The position numbers and the translations under genes are program-made. From Brachyspira aalborgi (GTDB taxonomy: Bacteria; Spirochaetota; Brachyspiria; Brachyspirales; Brachyspiraceae): DNA of 64,000 nucleotides. The stretch spans positions 2,314,423-2,378,422 of the forward strand of contig NZ_SAXU01000001.1 of NCBI RefSeq assembly GCF_008016455.1, given 5' to 3'. The first letter of the stretch is position 1, and each line of letters starts with the position of its first letter. Positions 61,417 to 64,000 of this stretch are shown here, piece by piece. The notes below the pieces were generated by a model. It saw nothing but the letters and a program-made list of their open reading frames with translations, made no database searches and was not told where the DNA came from.

Positions 61417-61580
61417 ATGAACGCAACGCAACGCAACGCAACGCAACGCAACGCAACGCAACGCAACGCAACCTACAACTATATCTTACAATCAATAATT
61501 ATTTAAAATTTAATTTATCGCTCTTTTTACTTTCGCTATTTATCATTGCAATTTGGGGACTATTCTATGCCTCTATTTAA
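61417..61580 (+). CDS. Leader ORF E, frame broken by repeat number (presently OFF)
   Basis: ATG at 61417 with a strong GGGAG site upstream opens an array-encoded peptide (NATQR repeated). At ten units it stops at 61504-61506. The frame two bases over is open for 35 codons after the array and ends at TAA 61578-61580, overlapping the start of the glycosyltransferase gene (ATG 61567) by 14 bases, so it would carry ribosomes through that gene's TTGGGGA site. Nine or twelve units would connect. The ON peptide is strongly hydrophobic. Confidence 0.55.
61420..61472 (+). repeat. AACGC pentanucleotide tandem array (leader E)
   Basis: Ten perfect AACGC units and a partial one. The flank GATAAATTCTCATG is shared with leader D. 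Confidence 0.97.
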
Positions 61581-62658
61581 TAAATTATTGCATTCAAAAA
61601 TAAGAAATAAATTTGGAATAAAAATAAGTCAAACTTTAAAAAATAAATCCGTATCGGCTAAAGAAATAAAATATAAAAAATATATTCCTCTAAAATATGA
61701 TTGCGAAGAAAAAGAAGAATTTATTTGTCAAATAGAAAATGGAAGAGTTTTTGCCGATTGGGGATTTATTTTTACGGAAGACGGATTTTATATAAAAGAT
61801 GTTTTGCCGCTAAACATAATCTACAGTCCGCAAGAATTGTTTGGCAGATTTATATTTTATAAATTCAGAAAAAGAAGAAAAATTAAAGGAAACATATTCG
61901 TTTTAAAATCGCAATGGCATGTTTATTACGGACATTGGATACATGAAATATTATCTCGGATATTTTTACTTAAAGATTCTAAATTATTTGACGAGATAGA
62001 TACAATTATTTTAAGTAAACATTGTAAAGCTAAATTTTATTTGAAAGGGCTTAAATTATTCAGTTTGGATAAGAAAAAAATTATATTAGTTGAAGATGAA
62101 GAAGAGATAATATGCGACAATTTATATTTTTCGTCATTTCCTGGAATTTCAGTTGCAAATCCTCCAAAATGGGTATGCGATAAATATTTAAATCTAACTA
62201 AAGAACTGCTTTCAAAAAATAATTTTCATTTTTACGATAAAATTTATATAAGCCGTAAAAGAGTTAAAACGAGGAATATTTTGAATGAAAACGAACTAAT
62301 AAATATTTTATCTCCGTTAGGTTATAAAGTAATATATCCAGAAGATTATTCTTTGGAAGAGCAGTTTTGCATATTTAATAAGGCTAAAAAAATTATATCG
62401 GTATTGGGAAGTGGACTTACAAATTTAGTTTGCTGCGATAAGGAAACTTCGGTTTTAGGAATAGTATCTTATGCAAGTTATGAAGACTGTCATCGCAATA
62501 TTTGCAAAACTATAGGAATGAAATATTTTGAATATGTTGAAAATAATCCAGATAATATCGTCTATTTTAATAAAATAATTAAAGACAGAAATAAAAATAA
62601 TTTTAAAATCGATTTGGATTTATTTAAAGAAAAATTACAAGTTTTTGAAAATTCTTAA
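61567..62658 (+). CDS. Glycosyltransferase family 61-like protein (DUF563)
   Basis: 363 residues from the ATG at 61567, which has GGGGA about seven bases upstream; a TTG at 61546 is less likely. The family pattern is seen in GHWIHEILSRIFLL (the H-W-x-H/E block), KIYISRKRVKTRN, NELINILSPLGYKVIYPEDYSLEEQ and IISVLGSGLTNLVCC. GT61-type enzymes add sugars such as xylose or GlcNAc to glycans, here probably to a surface polymer. The cassette with its leader lies between a gene end and its duplicate. Confidence 0.83.
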   Translation: MPLFNKLLHSKIRNKFGIKISQTLKNKSVSAKEIKYKKYIPLKYDCEEKEEFICQIENGRVFADWGFIFTEDGFYIKDVLPLNIIYSPQELFGRFIFYKFRKRRKIKGNIFVLKSQWHVYYGHWIHEILSRIFLLKDSKLFDEIDTIILSKHCKAKFYLKGLKLFSLDKKKIILVEDEEEIICDNLYFSSFPGISVANPPKWVCDKYLNLTKELLSKNNFHFYDKIYISRKRVKTRNILNENELINILSPLGYKVIYPEDYSLEEQFCIFNKAKKIISVLGSGLTNLVCCDKETSVLGIVSYASYEDCHRNICKTIGMKYFEYVENNPDNIVYFNKIIKDRNKNNFKIDLDLFKEKLQVFENS

Positions 62659-62677
62659 GTTAATTAAATTATAAAAT

Positions 62678-62780
62678 AAAGAAAGTTTATCTTATAAATA
62701 TAATTTAAATATAATTACGCTCAAAGAATTTTATCGGAAGATATTTTAAGAGGAAATAAATATTTTAACAATTTAAAATA
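62678..62780 (+). pseudogene. Duplicated 3' end of the LtaS-like gene
   Basis: This stretch repeats 61184-61282 (codons for KESLSYKYNYAQRILSE onward) with about nine in ten bases matching. An 11-base internal duplication (TTAAATATAAT) breaks the frame. Together with the intact gene end it forms direct repeats flanking the leader-E/GT61 cassette. Confidence 0.85.
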
Positions 62781-62868
62781 ATTTCTTATATTGTTTATAT
62801 TGCAAAAGTTTATTTTTTTGATAAAATTTAAAAATTATAATTTCTATATTATTTCGGATTTTTATTTT

Positions 62869-63432
62869 ATGAATTATTTAATAACAGGTCCTATGTTTGC
62901 AGGAAAATCAAAATATTTAATAAAGTCTTTAGATTATTTGCTTATGGAAAAAAGCGATATTAAAATTTTATTTATTTATCCCGCGATGTCTTTCAGAGGA
63001 TATTTTTGTAGAGATAAAACCGTTATTTTAGACAAAAGAATCGATATTATAATTGAAGAAGATTTAAATAAAAAAGATATTTATAATTATATTTCAAATT
63101 ATGATATTGTAGGAATTGACGAGTTTTGTTTTTTGAAAGAAACTAATAATTTTATAAGTTTAATAAAAAATTTTAATAATATAGATTTTTATATAGCTTC
63201 GCTTGATATGGATTATAAAAGAAATTATTGGGAAAGCGTTACAAATTTAATCGAAGAAGATTTAATCGATATTCATATAAAAGTTTTCGGAAAATGCGAT
63301 TGCGGAAGAAAAGGAATTTACTCAAAAAGAATAGCAAAAGATATTGACAGAATAGTTATAGGAGATGATATTTATAAATGCGTTTGTAGATATTGTTACG
63401 CGGGCGAGGACGAAGTTAAATTAAATCTATAA
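62869..63432 (+). CDS. tdk: Thymidine kinase
   Basis: Phosphorylates deoxythymidine for the salvage pathway. 187 residues from the ATG at 62869 (MNYLITGPMFAGKS); a longer in-frame reading from 62791 adds a non-family N-terminus. P-loop GPMFAGKS (7-14), GIDEFCF as the DEAQF-like site, the SLDMDYKR lasso and zinc Cys residues in KCDCGRKG and CVCRYCY. The ribosome site is weak. Confidence 0.85.
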   Translation: MNYLITGPMFAGKSKYLIKSLDYLLMEKSDIKILFIYPAMSFRGYFCRDKTVILDKRIDIIIEEDLNKKDIYNYISNYDIVGIDEFCFLKETNNFISLIKNFNNIDFYIASLDMDYKRNYWESVTNLIEEDLIDIHIKVFGKCDCGRKGIYSKRIAKDIDRIVIGDDIYKCVCRYCYAGEDEVKLNL

Positions 63433-64000
63433 TTTTTCATCTTTCAAAAGATTATTAAATTGGTCTCTAGCGTAAACTATAATTCTGTCGTTATGGAAAA
63501 CATAACTTTTCGCGCTATTGCTTAATTCGTTAGGAACTATCAATATTCCGTTTTTAGCGTCAACTTCATTAACGAGCATAAAAAAATCTCTAACCATTAA
63601 CTCTCCTATAGAAGTTTTTCTCCATCGTTTAAATGATATTAAAGTTAACTCTCTCTTACTGCCTTTAATATCGTAAGCTAAAAAATTAAGTTCGTCTTTA
63701 TTAGTATCGTTAAATTTATCTTCGTATTCTTGCGTTATAATATAAGATAGTTTTGTAGTTATTATATTTTTGCAAAGTTTTTTAAATTCGTTAATATCCA
63801 AATCGTATATTTTATCCACTTTTTTTGTAATGTTTATCGAGCTACGAGATTCGTTTGAGTCGACTGCATTTTTCAAATCTTCTAATATTCTTCCGTCTAT
63901 ATTAACCGTTTTTTCTATTTGTATTAAATTTGATATATAAGACAAATCTAAAAAAGATTGCTCCCACATATTAATTGAATTTTCCCAAGTTTCTATATTT
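63427..64000 (-). CDS. Mrr-like restriction-endonuclease-fold protein, N-terminal part outside window
   Basis: The frame is open from the stop at 63427 to the window edge (191 codons), so the start lies outside or at an internal ATG at 63969. The C-terminal half resembles the Mrr-type PD-(D/E)XK core: LAYDIKGSKRELTLISFKRWRK, where the Q-x-K of Mrr is S-F-K, then GELMVRDFFMLVNEVDAKNGILIVPNELSNSAKSY. The altered motif makes nuclease activity doubtful. It overlaps tdk by 6 bases at the 3' ends. Confidence 0.6.
   Translation of the reverse strand, partial: NIETWENSINMWEQSFLDLSYISNLIQIEKTVNIDGRILEDLKNAVDSNESRSSINITKKVDKIYDLDINEFKKLCKNIITTKLSYIITQEYEDKFNDTNKDELNFLAYDIKGSKRELTLISFKRWRKTSIGELMVRDFFMLVNEVDAKNGILIVPNELSNSAKSYVFHNDRIIVYARDQFNNLLKDEKL

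Noticed and set aside
61260-61466. Minus-strand ORF encoding repeated MRCVAL
   Set aside because: It is the antisense reading of the AACGC array; any such array is open on both strands when its unit lacks stops.
1-64000. tRNA, rRNA or known riboswitch genes
   Set aside because: I looked for T-arm motifs, conserved rRNA stretches and common riboswitch cores and saw none; a covariance-model search would be needed to exclude them.

Overview
The window is very AT-rich and uses AGA almost exclusively for arginine. It encodes many lipoproteins, mixed core and accessory genes, and enzymes for surface polymers. This composition and gene set fit a host-associated spirochaete, and I think Brachyspira is the most likely genus. 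That is an inference from style and content: no rRNA or tRNA gene is visible.

Layout. Positions 1-5.9 kb (minus strand) hold partial ddl, three small genes including two lipoproteins, alaS and recX. Positions 6.0-11.4 kb (plus) hold a Tyr-tailed lipoprotein, an AsmA-like protein and a lipoprotein. Positions 11.4-20.7 kb hold two P-loop GTPases, small accessory genes, a phosphoesterase, glyS (minus) and three envelope proteins (minus). Positions 20.8-22.4 kb hold galM and a methyltransferase. Positions 22.7-35.2 kb form a catabolic island: a TRAP transporter, a PPC-domain protein, an AraC regulator, lplA (minus), a four-gene acetoin-dehydrogenase-type complex, a hydroxyacid dehydrogenase and an SGNH hydrolase. 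Positions 35.5-38.7 kb hold an Rpn-like nuclease, msrA, cysE and cysK. Positions 38.8-52.3 kb hold mostly metabolic and envelope genes (FAH-family, REC-GGDEF, tsaC-like, SpoIID, kdsB, ptsN-like, glyA, hisZ-like, dapH, aminotransferase). Positions 52.5-62.7 kb form a surface-polymer cluster: a YidC-sulfatase fusion, a CDP-glycerol-type transferase, a LicC-LicA fusion, a DMT permease, an LtaS-like phosphotransferase and a GT61 enzyme. Thymidine kinase and a partial Mrr-like gene close the window.

The most interesting signal is a family of look-alike 5' leaders at five places (about 11.42, 20.70, 22.72, 52.30 and 61.30 kb). Each has a sigma-70-like promoter and an ATG a short way downstream, in three cases with a clear Shine-Dalgarno sequence. 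The ATG is followed by a perfect tandem array of a 5- or 7-bp unit: AAAGC (on either strand), CCGTCAA, TCTCA or AACGC. After the array, one frame stays open for 33-145 codons and ends within about 30 bases of the start of the next gene. At every one of the five, the present repeat number puts the ATG out of the long frame, and a change of one unit would restore it. Because neither 5 nor 7 is a multiple of 3, slippage would switch the leader. I read these as contingency (phase-variation) leaders that could control the downstream gene by translational coupling or relief of polarity. The 22.97-kb locus is strongest: 145 stop-free codons encode an Asn/Tyr-rich protein with 8-residue repeats. A sixth, short copy (41.5 kb) belongs to the AAAGC family.

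The 52.3-kb leader sits in front of an apparent phosphocholine or teichoic-acid-like decoration operon. That resembles in logic, but not in sequence, the phase-variable lic1 locus of Haemophilus. Remnant copies of gene ends at 59.3 and 62.7 kb show that this cluster has been rearranged by recombination.
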